Shown here: piece by piece, positions 33,700-41,907 of the stretch | Layout: every line of letters begins with the position of its first letter | Numbering within the stretch: the first letter of the stretch is position 1 | Assembly (NCBI RefSeq): GCF_007858435.1 | Contig: NZ_VIGW01000001.1 | Location: 248,001 to 312,000, forward strand | DNA from: Tsukamurella asaccharolytica | GTDB lineage: Bacteria > Actinomycetota > Actinomycetes > Mycobacteriales > Mycobacteriaceae | Direction of reading: 5' to 3' | Length of the DNA: 64,000 nucleotides | Program-made: the position numbers and the translations under genes | The notes under the pieces: generated by a model | Seen by the model: only the letters and a program-made list of their open reading frames with translations | What the model was told of the DNA's origin: nothing | Database searches by the model: none

Positions 33700-34686
33700 A
33701 TGCGTGTAGCAGTCACCGGCGCGGCCGGATTCGTCGGCGGGAACCTCCTGGAGCAGCTCACCGAGCACGGCCACGAGGTGGTCGCCATCGACCGCACCTC
33801 GTCGCCGCACGCCCCCGAAGGCGTGCGCTGGGTGCAGGCCAGCGTGCTCGAACCGGCCGAGATGCGATCGGCACTCGAGGGCGTCGAGGTGGTCTATCAC
33901 CTGGTCGCCATGATCACACTGCGGATGCAGGACGAGGCCGCGTGGCGGCTCAATACGGAGGGCGTGCGCGTCGTGGCGCGCGCGGCGCTGGACGCGGGCG
34001 TGCGGAAGATGGTGCACCTCAGCTCTATCCATGCCTTCGACCAGGACCTCGTCGACGTCATCGACGAAACCGCGCCGCGATCGGTCCGAACCGAGATCCC
34101 GGTCTACGACCGGTCCAAGTGGGCGGGCGAACAGGAGCTGCGCAAGGTCGTCGACGACGGCCTGGACGCCACGATCTGCAACCCCACCGGCGTGTGGGGC
34201 CCCGTCGACCACGGCGCCGCACTCTCGCGACTGAACCGGCTCGCATACACCGCTGCCCGCGGCCGGATGCCGGCATTCGTCTCCAAGGCCGGCTTCGACC
34301 TGGTCGACGTGCGCGACGTGGCGACAGGAGTGATGCTCGCGGCGGAGAAGGGGCGTACGGGCGAGAACTACCTGCTCGGCGGTGAGTTCGCGCCGATCAT
34401 CGACGCCATGCGGCTCTCCGCGCAGGCCGCGGGGAAGGCTGGGCCACGGATCGCCGTGCCGATCGGCGCGCTCGCCGCGATCATGCCGTTGCTCGAGCCC
34501 ATCAGTGCCCGGCTCGGCTCGGACGTGCTCTCGAAGGCGGCGCTCGGGCCCCTCTTCGCGTCCCCCCTGGTCGACATCAGCAAGGCGCGCAACGAGCTCG
34601 GCTACGCGCCGCGCTCCATGGCGACGACCGCCACCGACCTGGTGCGCTTCTTCGCGGAGTCCGGCCGTCTCGGCGATCCGTCCTGA
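33700..34686 (+). CDS. Extended SDR (NAD-dependent epimerase/3beta-HSD-like)
   Basis: A 328-aa extended SDR: TGAAGFVGGNLLEQL (GxxGxxG NAD motif), VYHLVAMITLRM, LSSIHAF, VYDRSKWAGEQEL (YxxxK) and CNPTGVWGPVDHG. Relatives include dihydroflavonol reductase and 3beta-hydroxysteroid dehydrogenase/isomerase-like proteins, so a hydroxysteroid or hydroxyacyl substrate is plausible. It starts 4 nt after fadA5 and must share its KstR promoter. Mtb has a different gene (Rv3547) at this place. It is convergent with the SDR at 34770. Confidence 0.78.
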   Translation: MRVAVTGAAGFVGGNLLEQLTEHGHEVVAIDRTSSPHAPEGVRWVQASVLEPAEMRSALEGVEVVYHLVAMITLRMQDEAAWRLNTEGVRVVARAALDAGVRKMVHLSSIHAFDQDLVDVIDETAPRSVRTEIPVYDRSKWAGEQELRKVVDDGLDATICNPTGVWGPVDHGAALSRLNRLAYTAARGRMPAFVSKAGFDLVDVRDVATGVMLAAEKGRTGENYLLGGEFAPIIDAMRLSAQAAGKAGPRIAVPIGALAAIMPLLEPISARLGSDVLSKAALGPLFASPLVDISKARNELGYAPRSMATTATDLVRFFAESGRLGDPS

Positions 34687-34706
34687 GCCGACTCCGCACT
34701 TCCTCT

Positions 34707-34759
34707 GACGACGCCGCCTGCCGCACAAGGTGCCGCATCCCTGCGCGGCCGGCGTCGTC
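34707..34759. terminator. Weak inverted repeat between convergent genes
   Basis: GACGACGCCG (34707-34716) pairs with CGGCGTCGTC (34750-34759) across a 33-nt loop in the 83-bp convergent gap. It could act as a bidirectional terminator. Confidence 0.35.
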
Positions 34760-34769
34760 GTGTTCGCCA

Positions 34770-35675
34770 TCAGGCTCCGTAGACGGGCTCCGGTGTCTGC
34801 GCCTCGTCGAGGAGCGTCCGCACCACGCCACCCAGCTCCGCCGGGTCCCACCGCGCTCCCTTGTCGCGCTGCGGGCCGTGTCGCCAACCCTGTGCCACCG
34901 AGATCTTGCCACCCTCGACCTCGAAGACGCGGCCCGTGACATCGGCGGACTCGGTGCTGCCGAGCCACACCACCAGCGGCGAGATGTTCTCGGGCGCCAT
35001 CGCGTCGAAGCCGCCCTCGGGTGCGGCCATGTCGTCAGCGAAGGTCACCTCGGTCATGCGGGTCCGAGCGGCGGGCGCGATGGCATTGACCGTGATCCCG
35101 TAGCGGCCCATCTCGGCGGCGGCCTGGATCGTCATCTCGGCGATCCCCGCCTTCGCGGCGGCGTAATTGCCCTGGCCGATGCTGCCCAGCAGCCCCGCAC
35201 CTGAGCTGGTGTTGATCACCCGAGCGTCGGGTTGCCGCCCGGCCTTGGACTCGTCGCGCCAGTAGCCCGCCGCGTGCCGCAGCATCGCGAAGTGCCCCTT
35301 GAGGTGCACGCGGGTCACCGCATCCCACTCCGCCTCGGACATGTTCACCAGCATCCGGTCGCGCAGGAAGCCGGCATTGTTCACGAGCACGTCGAGCCGC
35401 CCGAACTCGTCGACGGCGCTGCGCACCAGCGCCTGTGCGCCGTCCCAGTCCGCGACGTCAGAGGCGTTCGCGATCGCGCGGCCGCCCGCGGCACGGATCT
35501 CGTCCACGACCTGCTGCGCCGGGCCTGACGAGGCGTCCGCACCGTCGAGTCCGACGCCGTAGTCGTTGACCACGACTGACGCGCCCTCCGCGGCAAAGGC
35601 GAGCGCGTGTGCGCGGCCGATGCCGCGCCCCGCGCCGGTGACGATCACGACGCGACCGTCGACGATTCCTGACAT
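34770..35675 (-). CDS. SDR of the KstR2 regulon (Rv3548c-like)
   Basis: A 301-aa SDR of the 17beta-HSD4/MFE-like group: TGAGRGIGRAHALAFAAEG, NNAGFLRDRMLVNMSEAEW, NTSSGAGLLGSIGQGNYAAAKAG (Ser and YxxxK), with a C-terminal extension after FEVEGGKISVAQGW. It starts behind AAGGAG. It is 29 nt downstream of the next SDR, forming a two-gene operon divergent from echA20 under the KstR2 site at 36551, exactly as Mtb Rv3549c-Rv3548c. It probably oxidises a 3-hydroxyacyl-CoA of the ring C/D pathway; the exact step is not shown. Confidence 0.82.
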   Translation of the reverse strand: MSGIVDGRVVIVTGAGRGIGRAHALAFAAEGASVVVNDYGVGLDGADASSGPAQQVVDEIRAAGGRAIANASDVADWDGAQALVRSAVDEFGRLDVLVNNAGFLRDRMLVNMSEAEWDAVTRVHLKGHFAMLRHAAGYWRDESKAGRQPDARVINTSSGAGLLGSIGQGNYAAAKAGIAEMTIQAAAEMGRYGITVNAIAPAARTRMTEVTFADDMAAPEGGFDAMAPENISPLVVWLGSTESADVTGRVFEVEGGKISVAQGWRHGPQRDKGARWDPAELGGVVRTLLDEAQTPEPVYGA

Positions 35676-35704
35676 TATTCGTTCTCCTTGTTGGTGATTC
35701 GGAT

Positions 35705-36514
35705 CTATCGGGCGTCGCGGTCGGCGTTCGCCGCGGACAGGAAGGCGGGGCGCTCGCCGCCGCCGTGGACGAGCAGGGTCGCGCCGGTGACGTACGACGC
35801 GAGCGGCGAGGCGAGGAACGCGGCACAGGCACCCACCTCCTCCGGCTCGGCCAGCCGGCCGAGGGGCACGGTCGCGCCGATCGCGGCGATCCCGGCGTCG
35901 TCGCCGTAGTGCTGCTCCGCCGCTTCGGTGCGCACCATGCCCACGTCGAGCGCATTCACCCGCACGGCGGGCGCCCACTCCACCGCGAGAGACCCGGTGA
36001 GCGAATCGAGTCCGGCCTTCGCGGCCCCGTAGGCGGCGGTGCCGGGCGACGGCCGGGTGGCGCTGACGCTCGAGACGTTGATGATCGCGCCGCCGCCCAC
36101 CTCCTGCATCACGGCGTTCGCGTGCTGCGCGACCAGCAACGGCGAGAGCAGATTGAGCCCGACCACCTTCTCGTGGAAGCGAGGCGATGCGGTCGCCGCG
36201 TCCGAGAACGGCGCGCCGCCGGCATTGTTGACCAGCACGTCGAGCCGGCCGTGCCGCTCGACGATGCCCGCGATGAGCGCTTCGACCTGCTCCGGCGCGC
36301 GAACATCGGCGGCAACGAACTCGGCAACGGCACCGTCGGCCTCCACCGCATTCGCCGGCGCCCGGCGTGCGCACACGACCACCGTGGCGCCCTGCCGGAG
36401 GAAGACACGGGCGATGCCGGCACCGATCCCCCGAACGCCGCCGGTGACCAGCACCACCGCGCCGTCGAGTCCGAGATCACGCCCCGCGGGTGCGTTCGAC
36501 ACAAGAATCACCAC
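35705..36514 (-). CDS. SDR of the KstR2 regulon (Rv3549c-like)
   Basis: A classical SDR of about 265-269 aa: TGGVRGIGAGIARVFLRQG, NNAGGAPFSDAATAS, NVSSVSATRPSPGTAAYGAAKAG (YxxxK) and VNALDVGMVRTE. The start is uncertain: GTGs at 36514, 36511 and 36502 are in frame, with GGAATGGGAA upstream of the first two; 36514 is used here. It is the first gene of the minus-strand operon facing echA20. The family suggests a 3-hydroxyacyl-CoA or hydroxy-ketone dehydrogenase acting on HIP-derived intermediates. Confidence 0.8.
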   Translation of the reverse strand: MVILVSNAPAGRDLGLDGAVVLVTGGVRGIGAGIARVFLRQGATVVVCARRAPANAVEADGAVAEFVAADVRAPEQVEALIAGIVERHGRLDVLVNNAGGAPFSDAATASPRFHEKVVGLNLLSPLLVAQHANAVMQEVGGGAIINVSSVSATRPSPGTAAYGAAKAGLDSLTGSLAVEWAPAVRVNALDVGMVRTEAAEQHYGDDAGIAAIGATVPLGRLAEPEEVGACAAFLASPLASYVTGATLLVHGGGERPAFLSAANADRDAR

Positions 36515-36550
36515 TTCCCATTCCGGCTGACCGGGCTTCAGTGGTAGCGT

Positions 36551-36568
36551 ACCAAGCAATTGCTAGGT
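36551..36568. promoter_or_regulatory. KstR2 operator between the SDR operon and echA20
   Basis: ACCAAGCAATTGCTAGGT matches the KstR2 palindrome (CAAG-nnnn-CTTG type) with one arm mismatch (CTAG for CTTG). KstR2 represses the HIP-degradation genes and responds to HIP-CoA. Confidence 0.88.
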
Positions 36569-36569
36569 T

Positions 36570-36583
36570 TAGATCACGTTCTA
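36570..36583. promoter_or_regulatory. KstR-like box abutting the KstR2 operator
   Basis: TAGATCACGTTCTA differs from a perfect KstR palindrome (TAGAACACGTTCTA) at one base. It starts 1 bp after the KstR2 box, upstream of echA20. Confidence 0.5.
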
Positions 36584-36607
36584 CCTGTCTACCTCGAAGG
36601 AGTCGGT

Positions 36608-37450
36608 GTGCCTTCACCGATCACTACTACCGTTGACGAGCCCGGGATCCACATGGTCACCGTCGACGCGCCGCCCGTCAACGCACTCACCGTGCAGGGC
36701 TGGTTCGACCTCGCGAACGCGATCGCGGAGGCCGGCCGCGACCCCTCGTGCCACGTCGTCGTGGTGCGCGCGGCCGGCCGGGGCTTCAACGCCGGCGTCG
36801 ACATCAAGGAGATCGACGCCGCGCAGGCAGCCGGCGACGGCTACGGCGCGCTCATCGGCGCCAATCAGGGATGCGCCGCGGCCTTCTCCGCGGTGTACGA
36901 CTGCGCCGTGCCCGTGATCGTCGCGGTGAACGGCTTCTGCCTGGGCGGCGGTATCGGCCTCGTCGGCAATGCGGACGTGGTCGTCGCGTCCGACGACGCG
37001 ACCTTCGGCCTGCCCGAGGTGGACCGCGGGGCGCTGGGCGCCGCCACCCACCTCGCCCGACTAGTGCCACAGCACCTCATGCGCACGCTGTACTTCACGG
37101 CCGGCACGGTGACCGCTCAGCAGTTGCACCACTTCGGATCCGTGTACCGCGTGGTGCCGCGCGCCGAGCTCGACGACGCCGCGCTGGAGGTGGCGCGGGC
37201 CATCGCCGCCAAGGACACCCGCGTGATCCGCAAAGCCAAGGAGGCGATCAACGGGATCGACCCGGTGAACGTCCACACGAGTTACCGGTTCGAGCAGGGC
37301 TTCACCTTCGAACTCAACCTCGCGGGCTACTCGGACGAGCACCGGCGGGAGTTCGTCGCCACCGGCCGCACCGTCGGTGACGCGTCCAGCGCCGGGAGCG
37401 GAGCGAGCGAGCGACCCGTATCCGACGACGCAGCACAGGAGAACGCATGA
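36608..37450 (+). CDS. echA20: EchA20, ring-D opening crotonase-family hydrolase
   Basis: A 280-aa crotonase-fold protein: DAPPVNALTVQGWFDLANAI, GRGFNAGVDIKEIDAAQAAG, NGFCLGGGIGLVGNADVVVASDDATFGLPEVDRGALG. EchA20 hydrolytically opens the remaining five-membered ring of the HIP-derived CoA thioester. The GTG at 36608 has GAAGGAG 6-8 nt upstream. The C-terminal ~25 residues (from DASSAGSG on) are an Ala/Ser-rich extension beyond the usual ~250 aa. The TGA overlaps the ipdA ATG by 4 bp. The operon echA20-ipdA-ipdB-ipdC is as in Mtb Rv3550-Rv3553. Confidence 0.9.
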   Translation: MPSPITTTVDEPGIHMVTVDAPPVNALTVQGWFDLANAIAEAGRDPSCHVVVVRAAGRGFNAGVDIKEIDAAQAAGDGYGALIGANQGCAAAFSAVYDCAVPVIVAVNGFCLGGGIGLVGNADVVVASDDATFGLPEVDRGALGAATHLARLVPQHLMRTLYFTAGTVTAQQLHHFGSVYRVVPRAELDDAALEVARAIAAKDTRVIRKAKEAINGIDPVNVHTSYRFEQGFTFELNLAGYSDEHRREFVATGRTVGDASSAGSGASERPVSDDAAQENA

Positions 37451-38316
37451 CCGACAAGATCATGACCGCCGAGCAGGTGGTCGCCGAACTCGAGGACGGC
37501 ATGACGCTGGGCATCGGCGGGTGGGGCTCGCGGCGCAAGCCGATGGCCCTGGTGCGCGCGATCCTGCGTTCGGACCTGAAGGACCTCACCGTGGTCTCCT
37601 ACGGCGGGCCCGATGTCGGCCTGCTGGCCGCGGCGGGGAAGATCCGTAAGCTCGTCTTCGGCTTCGTCACCCTGGACACCGTGCCCATCGACCCGAACTT
37701 CGCGCGCGCCCGGCAATCCGGCGCCATCGAGGTCGCCGAGTGGGACGAGGGCATGTTCGCCGCGGGCCTCAAGGCCGCGGTGCAGCGCCTGCCCTTCCTG
37801 CCGATCCGCGCGGGCCTCGGTTCGACGGTGATGGACGTCAATCCCGACCTGCGCACCGTCGCCTCGCCCTACGCCGACGGCGAGGAGCTGGTGGCCGTGC
37901 CGGCGCTGCGCCTCGACGCCGCACTGGTCCACCTGAACCGCGCCGACGCGCGTGGCAACGCCCAGTACCTGGGACCCGATCCGTACTTCGACGACGACTT
38001 CGCCCTCGCCGCCGATCGCTGCTACGTCTCGTGCGAGCGGATCGTCTCGACCGAGGAGTTGGCAGCGGGCGGACCCGTGCAGTCGCTGCTCATCAACCGC
38101 AGCGCCGTGACCGGCGTGGTGGAGACGCCGAACGGCGCGCACTTCACCACCGCCGCGCCCGACTACGGGCGCGACGAGAAGTTCCAGCGCTACTACGCCG
38201 CGAGCGCAAAGGACCCTGCGGCGTGGGCCGCGTTCGAGCAGCGCTTCCTCTCCGGCGACGAGGCGCACTACCAGGCTGAAGTGGCCGCGTGGGCGGCGGA
38301 GGAGACGACCAAATGA
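37447..38316 (+). CDS. ipdA: COCHEA-CoA hydrolase alpha subunit IpdA
   Basis: A 289-aa class I CoA-transferase fold protein: MTAEQVVAELEDGMTLGIGGWGSRRKPMALVRAIL and VVSYGGPDVGLLAAAGKIRKLVFGFV. IpdA and IpdB form a heterotetramer that hydrolytically opens ring C of COCHEA-CoA rather than transferring CoA. It overlaps both echA20 and ipdB by 4 bp (ATGA), which matches obligate subunit stoichiometry. Confidence 0.93.
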   Translation: MTDKIMTAEQVVAELEDGMTLGIGGWGSRRKPMALVRAILRSDLKDLTVVSYGGPDVGLLAAAGKIRKLVFGFVTLDTVPIDPNFARARQSGAIEVAEWDEGMFAAGLKAAVQRLPFLPIRAGLGSTVMDVNPDLRTVASPYADGEELVAVPALRLDAALVHLNRADARGNAQYLGPDPYFDDDFALAADRCYVSCERIVSTEELAAGGPVQSLLINRSAVTGVVETPNGAHFTTAAPDYGRDEKFQRYYAASAKDPAAWAAFEQRFLSGDEAHYQAEVAAWAAEETTK

Positions 38317-39056
38317 CAGACATCACCCGCGCCGAGGTCTGCGTGACCGCGATCGCCGACCTGTTCCGCGGCGACGGCGAGATCACCGCGAGCCCGATGG
38401 GCCTGATCCCGTCGCTGGGCGGGCGCCTCGCCCGCCTCACGAGCGCCCCCGATCTCCTGCTCTCCGACGGCGAGGCCTACCTCGTCGCCGACGCCGCGAA
38501 CCCGTCCGCGGGCATCGAGGGGTGGCAGCCCTTCAAGAAGGTGCTCGACGTGGTGGTTCCGAACGGCAAGCGTCACGTGATCATGGGCGCCAGCCAGATC
38601 GACCGGTACGGCAACCAGAACATCTCCGCGATCGGTGAGCACCGCGCACCGACGCGCCAGTTACTGGGCGTGCGCGGCGGGCCCGGGAACACCGTGAACA
38701 ACCGGACGTCGTACTGGATCCCGAAGCACTCCACGCGCGTCTTCGTGGAGTCGGTCGACGTGGTCAGCGGCGTCGGCTACGACCGCGCCGCTGCGGCGGG
38801 ACCGTCGGCCTCGCGGTTCCACGACATCCATCGCGTGGTCACCGATCTCGCCGTGCTCGGCTTCGGCGACGACGGCGCGATGAGGCTCCTGTCCGTGCAC
38901 CCGGGCGTCACCGAGGACCAGGTCCGCGAGGCCACCGGCTTCGTCCTGGCCGGCACCGGTGTGCCCGAGACCCGGGTGCCCGACCCCGAGGAGCTCGACC
39001 TGATCCGCACGGTGGTCGATCCGAAGAACCTGCGCAGCAAGGAAGTACCGGCATGA
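38313..39056 (+). CDS. ipdB: COCHEA-CoA hydrolase beta subunit IpdB
   Basis: A 247-aa CoA-transferase beta-type protein: EVCVTAIADLFRGDGEITASPMGLIPSLGGRLARL, MGASQIDRYGNQNISAIG, NNRTSYWIPKHSTRVFVE and MRLLSVHPGVTEDQVREATGF. It forms the active site of IpdAB with IpdA. The ATG at 38313 is preferred over an upstream start because it overlaps the ipdA stop. It overlaps ipdC by 4 bp. Confidence 0.93.
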   Translation: MTDITRAEVCVTAIADLFRGDGEITASPMGLIPSLGGRLARLTSAPDLLLSDGEAYLVADAANPSAGIEGWQPFKKVLDVVVPNGKRHVIMGASQIDRYGNQNISAIGEHRAPTRQLLGVRGGPGNTVNNRTSYWIPKHSTRVFVESVDVVSGVGYDRAAAAGPSASRFHDIHRVVTDLAVLGFGDDGAMRLLSVHPGVTEDQVREATGFVLAGTGVPETRVPDPEELDLIRTVVDPKNLRSKEVPA

Positions 39057-40111
39057 CCCTGCGGACCCGCTTCACCGAGCTCGTCGGGGTGGAGCACCCC
39101 GTCGTTCAGACCGGCATGGGCTGGGTGTCCGGCGCCCACCTGACGGCGGCCACCGCGAACGCGGGCGGCCTGGGGATCCTGGCCTCCGCCACGATGACCT
39201 ACCCCGAACTCGAGGCGGCGATCCGCAGGACCAAGGAGCGGACCGACAAGCCCTTCGGAGTGAACCTGCGGGCCGACGCGGAGGACGCGCAACAGCGCGT
39301 GGACCTGCTCATCCGCGAGGGAGTGAAGGTCGCTTCGTTCGCGCTTGCACCGAAGCCGGACATGATCGCCAAGCTCAAGGACGCCGGACTCGTGGTGATC
39401 CCGTCGGTCGGTGCGGCACGGCATGCGGAGAAGGTCGCCTCGTGGGGCGCGGACGCCGTGATCGTGCAGGGCGGCGAGGGCGGCGGCCACACCGGCGGGG
39501 TCGCCACCACGCTGCTGCTGCCCTCGGTGCTCGACGCCGTGGACATCCCCGTCGTCGCCGCGGGTGGCTTCTTCGACGGTCGCGGCCTCGCTGCGGCGCT
39601 CGCCTACGGCGCGTCGGGGGTCGCCATGGGCACCCGCTTCCTGCTCACCCGCGACAGTCGGGTCCCCGACTCCGTGAAGGCGGAGTACCTGCAGCGCGGC
39701 CTCGGCGACACGGTGGTCACCACCAAGGTCGACGGGATGCCGCACCGCGTCCTGCGCACCGCGCTGGTGGACGCGCTGGAACGCTCCCACGGTGTGGCGA
39801 CGCTAGCCCACGCGGCGGTGAACACCGTCCGCTTCCAGGCGCTCACGGGGGTGTCCTGGAAGGGCCTCGTGAGCGAGGGACTGGCCATGAAGAAGGGCGG
39901 CGACCGCACGTGGAGTCAGCTCATGATGTCGGCGAACACGCCGATGCTGCTGCGCGCCGGCCTCGTTGAGGGCAACACCGACGCAGGCGTCCTCGCCTCG
40001 GGCCAAGTGGCCGGAATCATCGACGACCTGCCGAGCGTGGCCGACCTGATCGAGCGGATCGTCGCCGACGCGGAGTCACGGATCGACGAACTCGCCCGAT
40101 TGCGCGCGTGA
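39053..40111 (+). CDS. ipdC: IpdC, NMO-family steroid-ring reductase
   Basis: A 352-aa nitronate monooxygenase-like TIM barrel: RFTELVGVEHPVVQTGMGWVSGAHLTAATANAGGLGILA start, GADAVIVQGGEGGGHTGGVAT, VVAAGGFFDGRGLAAALAYGASGVAMGTRFLLT. IpdC acts with IpdF on the 5-hydroxy HIP-CoA intermediate before ring opening. It is the last gene of the echA20-ipdABC operon and is convergent with fadA6 across 30 bp with no visible hairpin. Confidence 0.88.
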   Translation: MTLRTRFTELVGVEHPVVQTGMGWVSGAHLTAATANAGGLGILASATMTYPELEAAIRRTKERTDKPFGVNLRADAEDAQQRVDLLIREGVKVASFALAPKPDMIAKLKDAGLVVIPSVGAARHAEKVASWGADAVIVQGGEGGGHTGGVATTLLLPSVLDAVDIPVVAAGGFFDGRGLAAALAYGASGVAMGTRFLLTRDSRVPDSVKAEYLQRGLGDTVVTTKVDGMPHRVLRTALVDALERSHGVATLAHAAVNTVRFQALTGVSWKGLVSEGLAMKKGGDRTWSQLMMSANTPMLLRAGLVEGNTDAGVLASGQVAGIIDDLPSVADLIERIVADAESRIDELARLRA

Positions 40112-40141
40112 TCCGCACGGGCCGCCGCGACGACCCACCTG

Positions 40142-41305
40142 TCAGATCCGCTCGATGATCGTGACGTTGGCGGTGCCCCCGCCCTCGCACATCGTCTGCA
40201 GGCCGTAGCGGCCGCCGCGTCGCTCGAGTTCGTGCAGCAGGGTCGTCATCAGCTTGGCCCCCGTGGCGCCTAGCGGATGCCCGAGGGCGATGCCACCGCC
40301 GTTGACATTGACCTTCTCGTGCGGGAATCCCAGCTCGTCCATCCACGCGAGCGGCACCGAGGCGAATGCCTCGTTGCACTCGAACAGGTCGATGTCGGCG
40401 ACCGTCAGCCCCGTCTTCTGCAGGGCGTACTGCGTCGCGGGAATCGGGCCTGTGAGCATCCACACCGGGTCCGCGGCGCGTACGGAGATGTGATGGACAC
40501 GCGCCCGGGGCCGCAGCCCGTGGCGCTGCACGAAGTCCGCCGACGCCAGCATGACCGCGGCCGCGCCGTCGGCGATCTGGCTGGCGACGGCGGCGGTGAT
40601 GGCGGAGCCCTCGGCGAGCGGGGCGAGTCCGGCCATCTTCTCCAGAGTCGTACCGCGCCGGGGCGTCTCGTCGACAGCGAAGTCCTCCACCGGTGCGATC
40701 TCGGCCTCGAACCGGCCCTCGTCGATCGCGGCGATCGCCCGTTCGTGGCTCGCGAGCGCGAACTCCTCCATCCGGGCGCGGGAGACGCCCCACTTGGCGG
40801 CGATCATGTCGGCGCTCGTGAACTGGGAGACCTCGACGTCGCCGTAGCGCTCGCGCCAGCCTACCGAGCCGGAGAACGGGTCGTCGAAGCCGTACTCACG
40901 GCCGGCCAGCATGGCGGCGCTGATCGGAATCGCGCTCATGTTCTGCACGCCGGCGGCGACGACCGCATCCGCGGTGCCGGAGAGGATGGCTTGCGCCGCG
41001 AAGTGGACGGATTGCTGGCTCGAGCCGCATTGCCGATCGACGGTGACTCCGGGGACCTGCTCCGGCAGGCCGGCGGCGAGCCAGGACGTGCGGGCGATGT
41101 TGCCCGACTGCGGGCCGATCGTGTCGCAACAGCCCATGATCACGTCGTCGACGAGTTCCGGGTCGACGCCGGATCGCTGGACCGAGGCGCGCAGGACGTG
41201 CGCGCCGAGGTCGGCGGAGTGCACCGTCGACAGGGAACCGCCGCGCTTGCCGGTCGGTGTGCGGACGGCGTCGAGGATGTAGGCGCCGGGGGCGAGGTCG
41301 GTCAT
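40142..41305 (-). CDS. fadA6: Thiolase FadA6 of HIP catabolism
   Basis: A 387-aa thiolase: LDAVRTPTGKRGGSLSTVHSADLG start, nucleophile Cys93 in DRQCGSSQQS, NVNGGGIALGHPLGATGAKL (His) and TMCEGGGTANVTIIERI, where Glu follows the second catalytic Cys. It thiolytically releases acetyl-CoA from the ring C/D remnant. The ATG overlaps the kstR2 stop by 4 bp; a longer upstream frame runs through kstR2. Order fadA6-kstR2-ipdF-fadE30 matches Mtb. Confidence 0.9.
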   Translation of the reverse strand: MTDLAPGAYILDAVRTPTGKRGGSLSTVHSADLGAHVLRASVQRSGVDPELVDDVIMGCCDTIGPQSGNIARTSWLAAGLPEQVPGVTVDRQCGSSQQSVHFAAQAILSGTADAVVAAGVQNMSAIPISAAMLAGREYGFDDPFSGSVGWRERYGDVEVSQFTSADMIAAKWGVSRARMEEFALASHERAIAAIDEGRFEAEIAPVEDFAVDETPRRGTTLEKMAGLAPLAEGSAITAAVASQIADGAAAVMLASADFVQRHGLRPRARVHHISVRAADPVWMLTGPIPATQYALQKTGLTVADIDLFECNEAFASVPLAWMDELGFPHEKVNVNGGGIALGHPLGATGAKLMTTLLHELERRGGRYGLQTMCEGGGTANVTIIERI

Positions 41306-41907
41306 GGATGCTCCTTCTGGGGGCTGGCGATCCCGTGCTCGAGGATCGTGAGGTACTGATCGGCGACCGTGTCGACGGACAGTTGCCCGCCGGGCCGGTA
41401 CCACCGGACCGCGACCCAGACGGTGTCGCGGAGAAAGCGATAGGTGACGTCCACGTCGAGATCCGCACGGAAGTCGCCGGATTCGATGCCGCGCGTGATG
41501 ATGCCGCGCCACATGGAACGGAACTCCTGCACGAAGTCGGCGAGGTAGCCGAAACGCGTCTGCTGGGCGAGTCCGCGCGCCTCCGCCTGGTAGATCGCGA
41601 CGGCGTCGGGGCTCGCGTCGATCGCGGCGAACGAGGCGATGACGCAGCCGCGCAGCTGGTCCCGCGGCCCGTCGGCCGCGGCGAGGACGGCGCGATACTC
41701 GCCGAAGAGCCGGTCGAGGAAGTCCTGCAGGACCTCGTCGAGCATCGACTCCTTGGAGTCGAAGTGGTGGTAGAGACTCCCCGAGAGGATGCCCGCGGCG
41801 TCGGCGATGTCGCGCACCGTCGTCGCACGGTAGCCGTTCTCGGCGAACAGCTTCGCGCTCAGGGCGAGGACCTCCGCGCGGCGCGCGGACGGGTCCGGCT
41901 TAGGCAT
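41302..41907 (-). CDS. kstR2: TetR-family repressor KstR2
   Basis: A 201-aa TetR regulator: N-terminal HTH (about 10-55; ENGYRATTVRDIADAAGILSGSLYHHFDSKESML) and a helical ligand domain with a Tyr/Trp-rich C-terminal part (TVWVAVRWYRPGG). KstR2 binds the CAAGnnnnCTTG-type palindromes at 36551, 43888 and 43954 and is released by HIP-CoA. It lies inside the operon it regulates, overlapping ipdF by 8 bp and fadA6 by 4 bp, so it is autoregulated through the fadE30 promoter. Confidence 0.92.
   Translation of the reverse strand: MPKPDPSARRAEVLALSAKLFAENGYRATTVRDIADAAGILSGSLYHHFDSKESMLDEVLQDFLDRLFGEYRAVLAAADGPRDQLRGCVIASFAAIDASPDAVAIYQAEARGLAQQTRFGYLADFVQEFRSMWRGIITRGIESGDFRADLDVDVTYRFLRDTVWVAVRWYRPGGQLSVDTVADQYLTILEHGIASPQKEHP

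Noticed and set aside
38289-38312. Earlier start for ipdB
   Set aside because: The ATG at 38313 overlaps the ipdA stop in ATGA, the pattern of the whole operon.
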